Shown here: positions 1 through 6,259 of the stretch, piece by piece
Numbering within the stretch: the first letter of the stretch is position 1
How the letters are laid out: every line of letters starts with the position of its first letter
NCBI GenBank assembly: GCA_902783995.1
Contig: CACZTG010000103.1
Span: 1 to 6,259, forward strand
Reading direction: 5' to 3'
Source: an uncultured Ruminococcus sp.
Lineage (GTDB): Bacteria; Bacillota_A; Clostridia; RUG12999
Length of the DNA: 6,259 nucleotides
Notes under the pieces: generated by a model
What the model saw: the letters and a program-made list of their open reading frames with translations, nothing else
Database searches by the model: none
Told to the model about the DNA's origin: nothing
Program-made: the position numbers and the translations under genes

Positions 1-1518
1 AAGCTGCTTAAAATAATTAAAAAGCGGCTGATGATTGGGTGACAAAACCGCAAGCGGCACATCAATCCCCATTGCCGCCGTTGCCTCTGTTCCGTCCTTT
101 GCCATGGGCAAAATTACATTTACAATATCCTCGTATGAATATCCGAATGCCTTGTAAAGCCTGTCACGGGTACTTTGACTGTTCATTTCAACCTTTTTAT
201 TGGGTATGGGCAGTTCACTTAACTTCTTCAGATATCTGTCGAGCCATTCACCGTACGGATGTCGGCTCGCGTAATAATCCTTTAAATGAGCGTCATCGAT
301 AATTTCGCCTTTTACCGTATCCACCAAAAGCATTTTACCCGGCTGAAGGCGTGATTTTTTGACAATATTTTCAGGCGCAAAATCAAGCACTCCCACTTCC
401 GAGGAGAGTACAAGATAATTATCCTTTGTAATATAGTATCTTGAAGGACGAAGCCCGTTTCTGTCAAGAGTTGCGCCCACCGTATCGCCGTCGGAAAAAA
501 GGATTGAGGCAGGACCGTCCCACGGCTCCATCATAGTGGAATAATATTTATACATATCCTTTTTTGCCCTGCTCATAGTTGCTATTTTATCCCACGGCTC
601 GGGAATGGTAATCATCATTGCGAGCGGCAGGTCAATACCGTTCATTACCATAAACTCAACCGTATTGTCAAGCATAGCGGAGTCCGAGCCTTTTGCGTTT
701 ACAACAGGCAGAATTTTTTCCATATCGTCGGAAAGTATGGGTGACGACATGGTTTCTTCACGTGCAATCATTCTGTCGACATTGCCTCTTATAGTGTTTA
801 TCTCGCCGTTATGGAGCAAAAATCTGTTTGGATGCGCGCGTTCCCAGCTGGGGTTTGTGTTTGTGGAAAAACGTGAGTGCACCATAGCAATAGCGGATTT
901 ATAGTCCTCGCTTTGCAGATCATGATAAAATTTTCTGAGCTGTCCCACCAAAAACATACCTTTATACACAATCGTTCTTGATGAAAGAGAAACAACATAG
1001 GTGTTGTCGTTACTCTGTTCAAATTCTCTGCGTATGATGTAGAGCTTCCTGTCAAAATCTATACCTTTTTCGGTATCCGCGGGACGTTTTAAAAAGCACT
1101 GCATAATATAAGGCATGCTGTCTTTTGCCTTTTTGCCGAGAATACCGGGATTTATGGGCACATCACGCCAGCCGGTTAAGCCGACGCCCTCTTTTTCCGT
1201 TATCACCTCAAACATTTTCATTGCCTGTTTTCTTTTTAACGTATCCTGCGGGAAGAAAAACATACCGACACCGTAGTCCCGTTCATCACCAAGCTCAAAA
1301 CCGCTGTGCTTTTTAAAGAAATCATGTGAAACCTGCACCATTATACCTACGCCGTCACCGACCTCGCCCGCCGCGTCTTTTCCGGCTCTGTGCTCCAGTT
1401 TTTCCACAATTTTCAGCGCGTCGTCAACAACTTTATGTTCTTTTTTGCCTTTAATGTTTATAACAGCACCGATACCGCAGGCATCGTGCTCAAATTTTTC
1501 ATCATATAACCCTCTCAT
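1..1518 (-). CDS. gltB: Glutamate synthase large chain, N-terminal part (3' end outside window)
   Basis: An open frame of 506 codons runs from an ATG at 1518 to the window edge with no stop. It encodes the start of the glutamate synthase large chain (full proteins are about 1500 residues), which converts glutamine plus 2-oxoglutarate to two glutamates in the cytoplasm. The N-terminus reads FEHDACGIG. Cys14 is the expected nucleophile of the class II glutaminase domain, exposed after removal of a 13-residue propeptide. Supporting motifs are HRAGKDAAGEVGDGVGI near 43-59, HSRFSTNTNPSW at 214-225, AHPNR and HNGEINT at 228-242, GSDS at 277-280 and LDRNGLRPSR at 351-360. The central domain begins around MGIDVPLAVLS (483-493), and the FMN/Fe-S synthase domain lies beyond the edge. 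The ATG follows an AGGTAGG-like site. A GTG 11 codons upstream lacks a good ribosome site and would give a longer propeptide. Whether a gltD small subunit follows cannot be seen. Confidence 0.97.
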   Translation of the reverse strand, partial: MRGLYDEKFEHDACGIGAVINIKGKKEHKVVDDALKIVEKLEHRAGKDAAGEVGDGVGIMVQVSHDFFKKHSGFELGDERDYGVGMFFFPQDTLKRKQAMKMFEVITEKEGVGLTGWRDVPINPGILGKKAKDSMPYIMQCFLKRPADTEKGIDFDRKLYIIRREFEQSNDNTYVVSLSSRTIVYKGMFLVGQLRKFYHDLQSEDYKSAIAMVHSRFSTNTNPSWERAHPNRFLLHNGEINTIRGNVDRMIAREETMSSPILSDDMEKILPVVNAKGSDSAMLDNTVEFMVMNGIDLPLAMMITIPEPWDKIATMSRAKKDMYKYYSTMMEPWDGPASILFSDGDTVGATLDRNGLRPSRYYITKDNYLVLSSEVGVLDFAPENIVKKSRLQPGKMLLVDTVKGEIIDDAHLKDYYASRHPYGEWLDRYLKKLSELPIPNKKVEMNSQSTRDRLYKAFGYSYEDIVNVILPMAKDGTEATAAMGIDVPLAVLSPNHQPLFNYFKQL

Positions 1519-1586
1519 CTTTACAATACCTACCTTCTTTTGCTTTTTCACCTGATATAATCATTAATTTTATACAAAAAATTATT
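1519..1586 (-). other. purF-gltB intergenic gap
   Basis: This gap of 68 bases is very AT-rich. It holds the gltB ribosome site (AAGAAGGTAGG, about 1527-1537). I see no GC-rich hairpin with a T-tract and no well-spaced -35/-10 pair, so read-through from purF into gltB is the simplest reading. A weak AT-only dyad (AATTTT, 6 bases, AAAATT) lies at 1566-1583. Confidence 0.6.
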
Positions 1587-3002
1587 TTAATCCGAAGATA
1601 TTTTTTTTTCAAATTTGTTTTTTCGCGGATTACTTTCAATACTTGTCGGATATGCACCGTCAAAACAGGCGCTGCAATAATCACAGCTTCCAATCAGTTC
1701 TCCCAATCTTTCTTTCGGAAGATACCCAAGGCTGTCCGCGCCTATTTTTTCCGCGATTTCCGAGACCGAATACCTGCACGCAATCAAGTGCCGCTCCGAA
1801 TCTATATCCGTTCCGTAGTAGCATGGATGCAAAAACGGCGGCGCGGATATTCTCATATGTATTTTTTCGGCACCCGCATCCCTTAAAAGCTTAACAATCC
1901 TTCCGCTTGTGGTCCCGCGCACAATAGAATCATCCACTAAAACAACACGCTTTCCCGATACCGTTTCACCGATAGCACTTAGTTTTATCTTTACATTGTC
2001 AATTCGTGTTTCCTGAGTGGGAGCAATAAATGTTCTGCCTATGTACTTGTTTTTTAAAAGCCCTATCCCGTACGGAATACCGGACTCTGCCGAAAATCCG
2101 AGAGCGGCGTCAAGCCCGGAATCGGGAACACCTATAACAACATCGGCATCTGCGGGATAACATTCCGCCAGAATCATTCCCGCCTTTTTACGCGCCTTAT
2201 GTACAGATACACCGTCTATTTCGGAATCGGGTCTTGCAAAGTATATATATTCAAAAATACATATCCTCTTAGGATTTCTGCCGCAGTGTTCTTTTCTTGA
2301 TTCAATGCCGTTCTTTGAAAAAACAAGTATCTCTCCCGGCAGAACATCGCGGACAAATTCCGCTCCCACCGCTTTCAGGGCACAGGTTTCGGAAGCGACA
2401 ACAATGCTCCCGTCATCCCGCTTGCCGTAGCAAAGCGGTCTGAAACCGTGCGGGTCACGGCAAACTATAAGCTTTGACGGTGACATAATAACCAGCGAAT
2501 AAGCGCCTTCAATAATATTCATGGCGCGGCTGACCGCTTCTTCGACAGAATCAGAGGATAGCCGTTCCTTTGTTATGATATACGCAATGATTTCCGTATC
2601 GCTCGTTGTATGAAATATCGCGCCCGTAAGTTCAAGCTTGTTTTTCAGGGCGCTTGCGTTGGAAAGGTTTCCGTTATGAGCGATTGCTATCCTGCCTTTT
2701 TGATGATTGACTTCAAGCGGCTGGCAATTTTTTCGGTCGGAGCCTCCGCTCGTGCTGTATCGCACGTGACCGACCGCAATATTTCCCTCGGGAAAGCCGC
2801 TGATATGAGCGTGATGAAAGACCTCGCCGACAAGCCCTATATCCTTATGAGTATAAAACAGTCCGTCATCATTTACAACAATTCCGCAGGATTCCTGACC
2901 TCTGTGCTGCAGCGCATACAGTCCGTAGTATGTAAGCCCAGCCACATCTGTTCTTCCTGAAGAAAAAACACCGAACACACCACATTCTTCATGAACAGCC
3001 AA
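1587..3002 (-). CDS. purF: Amidophosphoribosyltransferase (glutamine PRPP amidotransferase)
   Basis: A complete 471-residue enzyme that makes 5-phosphoribosylamine from PRPP and glutamine, the first committed step of purine synthesis. The N-terminal class II glutaminase domain starts EECGVFG. Cys7 is the nucleophile, preceded by a 6-residue propeptide. It also has HVRYS (Arg81), HNGN (Asn110-Gly111) and SDTE (Asp135), the usual glutamine-site residues. The C-terminal phosphoribosyltransferase domain has the flexible-loop motif GRTFIAPTQETR (322-333) and the PRPP loop VVLVDDSIVRGTT (353-365). Four cysteines fit the [4Fe-4S] ligands of the Bacillus subtilis type: Cys248 in CIFEYIYF, Cys394 in CYYG, and Cys440 and Cys443 in CDYCSAC. 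The segment between the second and third ligands looks about nine residues shorter than I recall for B. subtilis. The start is a TTG with a good GGAAGTG ribosome site, and an in-frame stop lies immediately upstream, so no longer protein is possible. Every catalytic motif is present, so it should be active. Its place among nitrogen genes rather than purine genes is notable. Confidence 0.96.
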   Translation of the reverse strand: MAVHEECGVFGVFSSGRTDVAGLTYYGLYALQHRGQESCGIVVNDDGLFYTHKDIGLVGEVFHHAHISGFPEGNIAVGHVRYSTSGGSDRKNCQPLEVNHQKGRIAIAHNGNLSNASALKNKLELTGAIFHTTSDTEIIAYIITKERLSSDSVEEAVSRAMNIIEGAYSLVIMSPSKLIVCRDPHGFRPLCYGKRDDGSIVVASETCALKAVGAEFVRDVLPGEILVFSKNGIESRKEHCGRNPKRICIFEYIYFARPDSEIDGVSVHKARKKAGMILAECYPADADVVIGVPDSGLDAALGFSAESGIPYGIGLLKNKYIGRTFIAPTQETRIDNVKIKLSAIGETVSGKRVVLVDDSIVRGTTSGRIVKLLRDAGAEKIHMRISAPPFLHPCYYGTDIDSERHLIACRYSVSEIAEKIGADSLGYLPKERLGELIGSCDYCSACFDGAYPTSIESNPRKNKFEKKISSD

Positions 3003-3008
3003 TTATTT

Positions 3009-3015
3009 CACTTCC
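3009..3015 (-). promoter_or_regulatory. purF ribosome binding site deciding a TTG start
   Basis: GGAAGTG differs from the ideal GGAGGTG at one base and sits 6 bases before the TTG at 3002-3000. The TAA at 3005-3003 directly precedes that TTG in frame, so this is the only sensible start that keeps the catalytic cysteine. The same bases lie inside a four-codon ATG-GAA-GTG-AAA-TAA reading frame (3017-3003) that ends where purF begins. The 50-base asnB-purF gap shows no hairpin. Confidence 0.65.
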
Positions 3016-3052
3016 ATTCCGCCAAAACAGACGATTTTAATTTTACGCAGTT

Positions 3053-4633
3053 TTATTTTCCGCTCGCTCCGTAGTTTGAAAGAACTCTCGCCGACGGGTC
3101 ATCCACATTACAGCCTTCCCAGCTTTTGTTGGGCATCCAGAAATCCGGTATCATTTCCGCCTGTCCGGGATAATACTTTTCAAACAGTTCACGGTATAAA
3201 AGGGATTCTTTTGTAAAAGGCTTCGCGAATGTGTATTTTTCCGATTTTTCTTTAAATTCATCATCGGTGTATAAACCGTTCGCGTACTCTTTTAAATAAT
3301 CAACCATTGAATGTCCCACCGCGTCGGAAAACGCCGCTTTTTCGCGCCACAAAATTTCATAGGGGAGATAATCGCCTTCAAAGGCTTTACGCAAAAGATA
3401 TTTTCCCTTGCCGTAAATATTCATTTTCTTTTCGGGGTTAATGCTCATTACATATTCCGCAAAATCAAGGTCACCGAAAGGAACTCTTGCTTCAAGTGAG
3501 TTTACGCTTATGCACCTGTCTGCCCGAAGAACATCATACGCGTATAATTCCTTAACTCGTTTTACGGCTTCTTTCTGAAATTCCTCAGCGTCCGGCGCAA
3601 AATCCGTGTATTTATATCCGAACAATTCGTCCGAAATCTCACCTGTTAAAAGAACGCGTATATCCGTCTGCTCGTGTATCGCCTTACAAATAAGATACAT
3701 TCCCATACTTGCTCTTATTGTAGTAATATCATATGTGCCGAGAATACTGATAACCTTTTCAAGACTTGAAATCACAATATCTTTATTTATAATTATTTCT
3801 TTATGCTCGCTTCCTATATAATCGGCAACCTGCTTTGCGTATTTTAAATCTATCGCGTCCCCGCTCATACCGATTGCGAAAGTACGTATGGGCTTTTCGC
3901 TCTGCTTTGCGGCAACGGCGCAGACAAGTGAGCTGTCAAGCCCTCCGCTTAATAAAAATCCGACTTTGGCGTCCGCAACAAGTCTTTTTTTAATTCCCGA
4001 AACCAGCTTGTTATGAATATTTTCACATATTGTCTTTAAATCATCATTAATATATTCTTTTACGTCGGTAACATCACGGTAGCGTATAAACTCACCGTTT
4101 TTATAATAATGTCCCGGAGGAAACGGCATAACCTTATCGGTAAGTCCTATTAAGTTTTTTGCCTCGCTGGCAAACATTACCGCGCCGTTTGCGTCATAGC
4201 CGTAAAACAGCGGACGTATGCCGATAGGGTCTCTTGCCGCTATATATTCGTCGTTTTCGCCGTCATATATAATAAGCGCGAATTCAGCATCCAGCGCTTT
4301 AAACATTTCCACACCGTATTCCTTATACAGAGGAAGCAGGATTTCACAGTCAGAATCGCTTTTAAACACATATCCTTTATTTTTAAGCGCAGCCTTTGTT
4401 TTTTCATAGCCATATATTTCGCCGTTGCATACAACATAATTTCCGTCAAGCTCAAAAGGCTGCATGCCCTGAGGATGAAGCCCCATAATCGAAAGGCGCT
4501 GAAAACCCAAAAGTCCTCTGCCCGTATCAATTATCCTCATATCGTCAGGACCTCTTGACTGCGTTTTTAAAAGCCCCTGCTTAAATATATCAAAATCTGC
4601 GCCTTGTCCGCAGTATCCCATAATTGAACACAT
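3053..4633 (-). CDS. asnB: Asparagine synthetase, glutamine-hydrolysing
   Basis: A complete 526-residue cytoplasmic enzyme that makes asparagine from aspartate, ATP and glutamine. The protein begins MCSIMGY, so Cys2 becomes the N-terminal nucleophile once Met is removed. Class II glutaminase residues are Arg46 (QRLSI), Asn70-Gly71-Glu72 (NGEIYG) and Asp95 (SDSDCE). The synthetase domain has the PP-loop SGGLDSS at 229-235, the ITTIRAS segment near 303-309, TGEISDE at 330-336 and LEARVPF further on. The C-terminal tail with DDPSAR resembles the Escherichia coli AsnB type, and the length is close to the E. coli protein (about 554). A TTG nine bases upstream (4642) is in frame but touches the ribosome site and would bury Cys2, so the ATG at 4633 is preferred. 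In TGEISDE an Ile stands where E. coli, plant and human enzymes, as I recall them, have Gly (GEGSDE); the acidic residues are kept. It lies 63 bases after amt-PII and 50 bases before purF. Confidence 0.96.
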   Translation of the reverse strand: MCSIMGYCGQGADFDIFKQGLLKTQSRGPDDMRIIDTGRGLLGFQRLSIMGLHPQGMQPFELDGNYVVCNGEIYGYEKTKAALKNKGYVFKSDSDCEILLPLYKEYGVEMFKALDAEFALIIYDGENDEYIAARDPIGIRPLFYGYDANGAVMFASEAKNLIGLTDKVMPFPPGHYYKNGEFIRYRDVTDVKEYINDDLKTICENIHNKLVSGIKKRLVADAKVGFLLSGGLDSSLVCAVAAKQSEKPIRTFAIGMSGDAIDLKYAKQVADYIGSEHKEIIINKDIVISSLEKVISILGTYDITTIRASMGMYLICKAIHEQTDIRVLLTGEISDELFGYKYTDFAPDAEEFQKEAVKRVKELYAYDVLRADRCISVNSLEARVPFGDLDFAEYVMSINPEKKMNIYGKGKYLLRKAFEGDYLPYEILWREKAAFSDAVGHSMVDYLKEYANGLYTDDEFKEKSEKYTFAKPFTKESLLYRELFEKYYPGQAEMIPDFWMPNKSWEGCNVDDPSARVLSNYGASGK

Positions 4634-4642
4634 ATTCTGCAA

Positions 4643-4649
4643 TCTCCTT
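4643..4649 (-). promoter_or_regulatory. asnB ribosome binding site
   Basis: AAGGAGA is a near-ideal Shine-Dalgarno sequence ending 9 bases before the ATG at 4633 (10 from the last G). It directly abuts the upstream in-frame TTG at 4642, which excludes that codon as the start and places the catalytic cysteine at residue 2. Confidence 0.85.
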
Positions 4650-4660
4650 AAATTTCAACT

Positions 4661-4687
4661 TCCCAAGCCGCATTTTGCGGCTTGGGA
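4661..4687 (-). promoter_or_regulatory. Perfect 12-bp stem-loop between amt-PII and asnB, no U-tract
   Basis: In the transcript sense the sequence is TCCCAAGCCGCA, loop AAA, then TGCGGCTTGGGA. All 12 pairs match, and the core is GC-rich. It starts 9 bases after the amt-PII stop and ends 11 bases before the asnB Shine-Dalgarno. The bases after it in the minus direction (AGTTGAAATTTAAGG) contain no run of T, and the plus-strand flank does not either, so it is not a standard intrinsic terminator. It may be a partial attenuator, an RNase processing or stability element that sets different levels of amt and asnB message, or a protein-assisted termination site. The structure is directly seen; the role is inference. 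Confidence 0.6.
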
Positions 4688-4696
4688 TAATGTAAA

Positions 4697-6259
4697 TTAC
4701 TCAACGTCTTGCAAAGCGTCGTAGCCTTCTTCGCCTGTTCGTACTTTAACAACATTTTCAACATCATAGACAAAAATCTTACCGTCACCTATATGCCCTG
4801 TATAAAGCACCTTTTTAGCCGTTTCGATAACCTGTCTTACAGGAACCTTTGCCACGACTATATCCACCTGTATTTTAGGCATAAGGCTCGGTTCAAGCTC
4901 AACTCCGCGGTAATATTCGGGTTTGCCTTTTTGTATTCCGCAGCCCATAACGTGCGATACCGTCATACCCGTAATGCCTATATCAATAAGATTGTTTTTA
5001 AGCGCTTCAAGCATTCGCTCTTTGCAGATAATCTCTATTTTAGTGAATTTGTTTGTTTTTTCTTCATTAAATGTAGGTACTTTCCTTACTTCTACCGCGT
5101 CTGATACCGGCACATCGCCTGTAACCTGTATCGGAGCGTCCGGATTATATTCCATGTGAGGCAGGGTGGCAAAATCCGCGTATGAGCTTGGAAGTCCGTG
5201 TTCTGTCAGGTCAAGACCTGCGATTTCTTCTTCGGCGCTTGCTCTTAAACCGACCGTCGCTTTAATAACTTTAAACGTAATTATCATTGTAACCGTTGTC
5301 CAGAGAGTAATTGAGCAGATGCCGATAAGCTGAACTAAAAACAGTCTTCCGTTTCCCGTATAAAACAAGCCTTCAAGTCCCGCGGGAGCGTCGGGGTTTG
5401 CAAGCAGTCCTACCGCCAGAGTTCCCCATATGCCGTTTGCCATATGTACTCCGACCGCTCCGACAGGGTCGTCTATATGGAGCTTTATATCAAGAAACTC
5501 AACAACCAATACAACCAGTATTCCCGAAACAACGCCCACAACAAGCGCACCGAAAGCGTCGAGCGCGTCACAGCCTGCCGTAATTCCCACAAGCCCCGCA
5601 AGAGAGGCGTTAAGGCACATTGAAACATCGGGCTTACCGTTTTTTACCCATGTATATATCATACATGTTACCGTCGCCACCGCAGGCGCAATTGTCGTTG
5701 TAAGAAATATGGAACCGAGCTCCGGAACGCTTGTCGCCGCCGCACCGTTAAATCCGTACCAGCCGAACCAAAGAATGAAACAGCCGAGTGCGCCGATTGT
5801 TATAGCGTGACCGGGAATAGCGTTTACTTTAATTACCTTGCCGTTTTTATCTTTTTTATACTTGCCGATACGTGGACCGAGTATAATCGCGCCGATTAAC
5901 GCCGCCACGCCGCCGACAGTATGAATAGCTGCCGAGCCTGCGTAATCGTGAAAACCGAGCTGCACAAGCCAGCCCTGTGAGTTCCATACCCAGCCGGCTT
6001 CTATCGGATATACAATAAGAGAAATAACGCCCGAATATATACAATAGGAAATAAATTTTGTTCTCTCTGCCATAGCGCCCGATACGATTGTCGCCGCAGT
6101 CGCGCAGAATACCAGGTTAAATACAAAGCTTGAAGCGTTTGCTTCTATAAATTCGCCGAAATTTGTAAAAATGCTCAAATTCGGAATACCTATAAAGCCT
6201 GCCACGTAGTCCTCCGCCATCATAAGCGAAAAGCCCAGAAATACAAACATTACCGTACC
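4697..6259 (-). CDS. Ammonium channel fused to a C-terminal PII (GlnK/NrgB-type) domain, 5' end outside window
   Basis: A 520-codon open frame enters at the window edge without a start; the first visible codons read GTVMFVF. Compared with E. coli AmtB, roughly 50-60 N-terminal residues (first helix and most of the second) are missing. The ATG at 6250 is internal to the second helix. The Amt part, an inner-membrane channel for ammonium, keeps the twin histidines (His113 in SAAIH, His272 in VGVH), the two gate phenylalanines (about Phe51 and Phe170), GAMAER, the Asp in HDYAGS and IDDPVGA. The E. coli Ser219 position appears to be Ala. After the cytoplasmic EEEIAGLDLTEHG segment comes a linker of about 46 residues (5051-5188). 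A complete PII domain follows (4700-5050): a T-loop with GIQKGKPEYYRG and Lys in LMPK, the nucleotide motif TGHIGDGKIFV, and VRTGEEG. The uridylylation tyrosine (PII position 51) is Leu. The PII part resembles Bacillus NrgB, so this looks like a joined NrgA-NrgB pair. The promoter is outside the window. Confidence 0.95.
   Translation of the reverse strand, partial: GTVMFVFLGFSLMMAEDYVAGFIGIPNLSIFTNFGEFIEANASSFVFNLVFCATAATIVSGAMAERTKFISYCIYSGVISLIVYPIEAGWVWNSQGWLVQLGFHDYAGSAAIHTVGGVAALIGAIILGPRIGKYKKDKNGKVIKVNAIPGHAITIGALGCFILWFGWYGFNGAAATSVPELGSIFLTTTIAPAVATVTCMIYTWVKNGKPDVSMCLNASLAGLVGITAGCDALDAFGALVVGVVSGILVVLVVEFLDIKLHIDDPVGAVGVHMANGIWGTLAVGLLANPDAPAGLEGLFYTGNGRLFLVQLIGICSITLWTTVTMIITFKVIKATVGLRASAEEEIAGLDLTEHGLPSSYADFATLPHMEYNPDAPIQVTGDVPVSDAVEVRKVPTFNEEKTNKFTKIEIICKERMLEALKNNLIDIGITGMTVSHVMGCGIQKGKPEYYRGVELEPSLMPKIQVDIVVAKVPVRQVIETAKKVLYTGHIGDGKIFVYDVENVVKVRTGEEGYDALQDVE

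Noticed and set aside
1549..1551. Upstream in-frame GTG as the gltB start
   Set aside because: No Shine-Dalgarno precedes it. The ATG at 1518 gives the usual short propeptide before CGIG and has a ribosome site.
1566..1583. AATTTT-N6-AAAATT dyad before gltB, resembling a CodY box or a weak terminator
   Set aside because: A CodY box (AATTTTCNGAAAATT) has a 3-base centre, while this has 6. The stem would be AT-only and the region is AT-rich enough for such a dyad by chance.
1540..1586. Possible internal promoter upstream of gltB (TTTTTG / TATATC)
   Set aside because: The spacer is only about 15 bases and the -35 match is poor. AT-rich sequence gives such matches readily.
2610..2960. Plus-strand open frame of 116 codons inside purF, and other plus-strand frames elsewhere (for example 4709-5104 and 5430-5810)
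   Set aside because: They lie wholly opposite well-supported genes, have no recognisable domain, and are what the codon bias of the real genes would produce.
4640..4642. Upstream in-frame TTG as the asnB start, giving MQNMCSIMGY
   Set aside because: It has no spacing from the AAGGAGA ribosome site, and the catalytic Cys must follow the initiator Met, which the ATG at 4633 provides.
1519..4696. ANTAR-type double stem-loops with hexaloops, GlnR/TnrA boxes, or a riboswitch in the gaps
   Set aside because: I looked because some clostridial nitrogen genes are regulated by ANTAR antiterminators. The three gaps are short and show no paired small stems with A--G-- loops, no TGTNA-N7-TNACA site and no riboswitch core.

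Overview
The window is one dense block of nitrogen-assimilation genes, all read from the minus strand. In transcription order (high to low coordinates) they are: an ammonium channel fused to a PII signalling domain (5' end cut off by the window edge), a glutamine-hydrolysing asparagine synthetase (asnB), an iron-sulfur-type amidophosphoribosyltransferase (purF), and the N-terminal third of the glutamate synthase large chain (gltB, 3' end cut off). The gaps are only 63, 50 and 68 bases. No convincing terminator or internal promoter lies between the genes, so they are most simply read as one operon whose promoter lies beyond position 6259. No RNA genes, mobile elements, CRISPR arrays or plus-strand genes could be supported.

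The organism is probably an anaerobic Firmicute of class Clostridia, perhaps a gut Oscillospiraceae or Ruminococcaceae relative. This rests on moderate GC content, strong AAGGAG-type ribosome sites with some TTG starts, a Bacillus-type PurF with a propeptide and [4Fe-4S] cysteines, and a PII domain that reads like the Firmicute NrgB/GlnK branch. The assignment below class level is inference.

Functionally the genes form a short pathway. The Amt channel brings in ammonium, and its attached PII domain probably gates it according to ATP/ADP and 2-oxoglutarate. Ammonium is fixed into glutamine by a glutamine synthetase not seen here. The three downstream enzymes then spend the glutamine amide: on asparagine (AsnB), on the first step of purine synthesis (PurF) and on glutamate (GltB). 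All three carry an N-terminal-nucleophile (class II) glutaminase domain with its catalytic cysteine at or near the N-terminus: Cys2, Cys7 and Cys14 respectively.

I do not see a wholly unknown system. The points most worth checking are the Amt-PII fusion, the run of three class II amidotransferases (including a purF away from other purine genes), a perfect 12-bp stem-loop between amt and asnB with no U-tract, and the unusual purF start, where a TTG directly abuts the stop of a four-codon mini-ORF.
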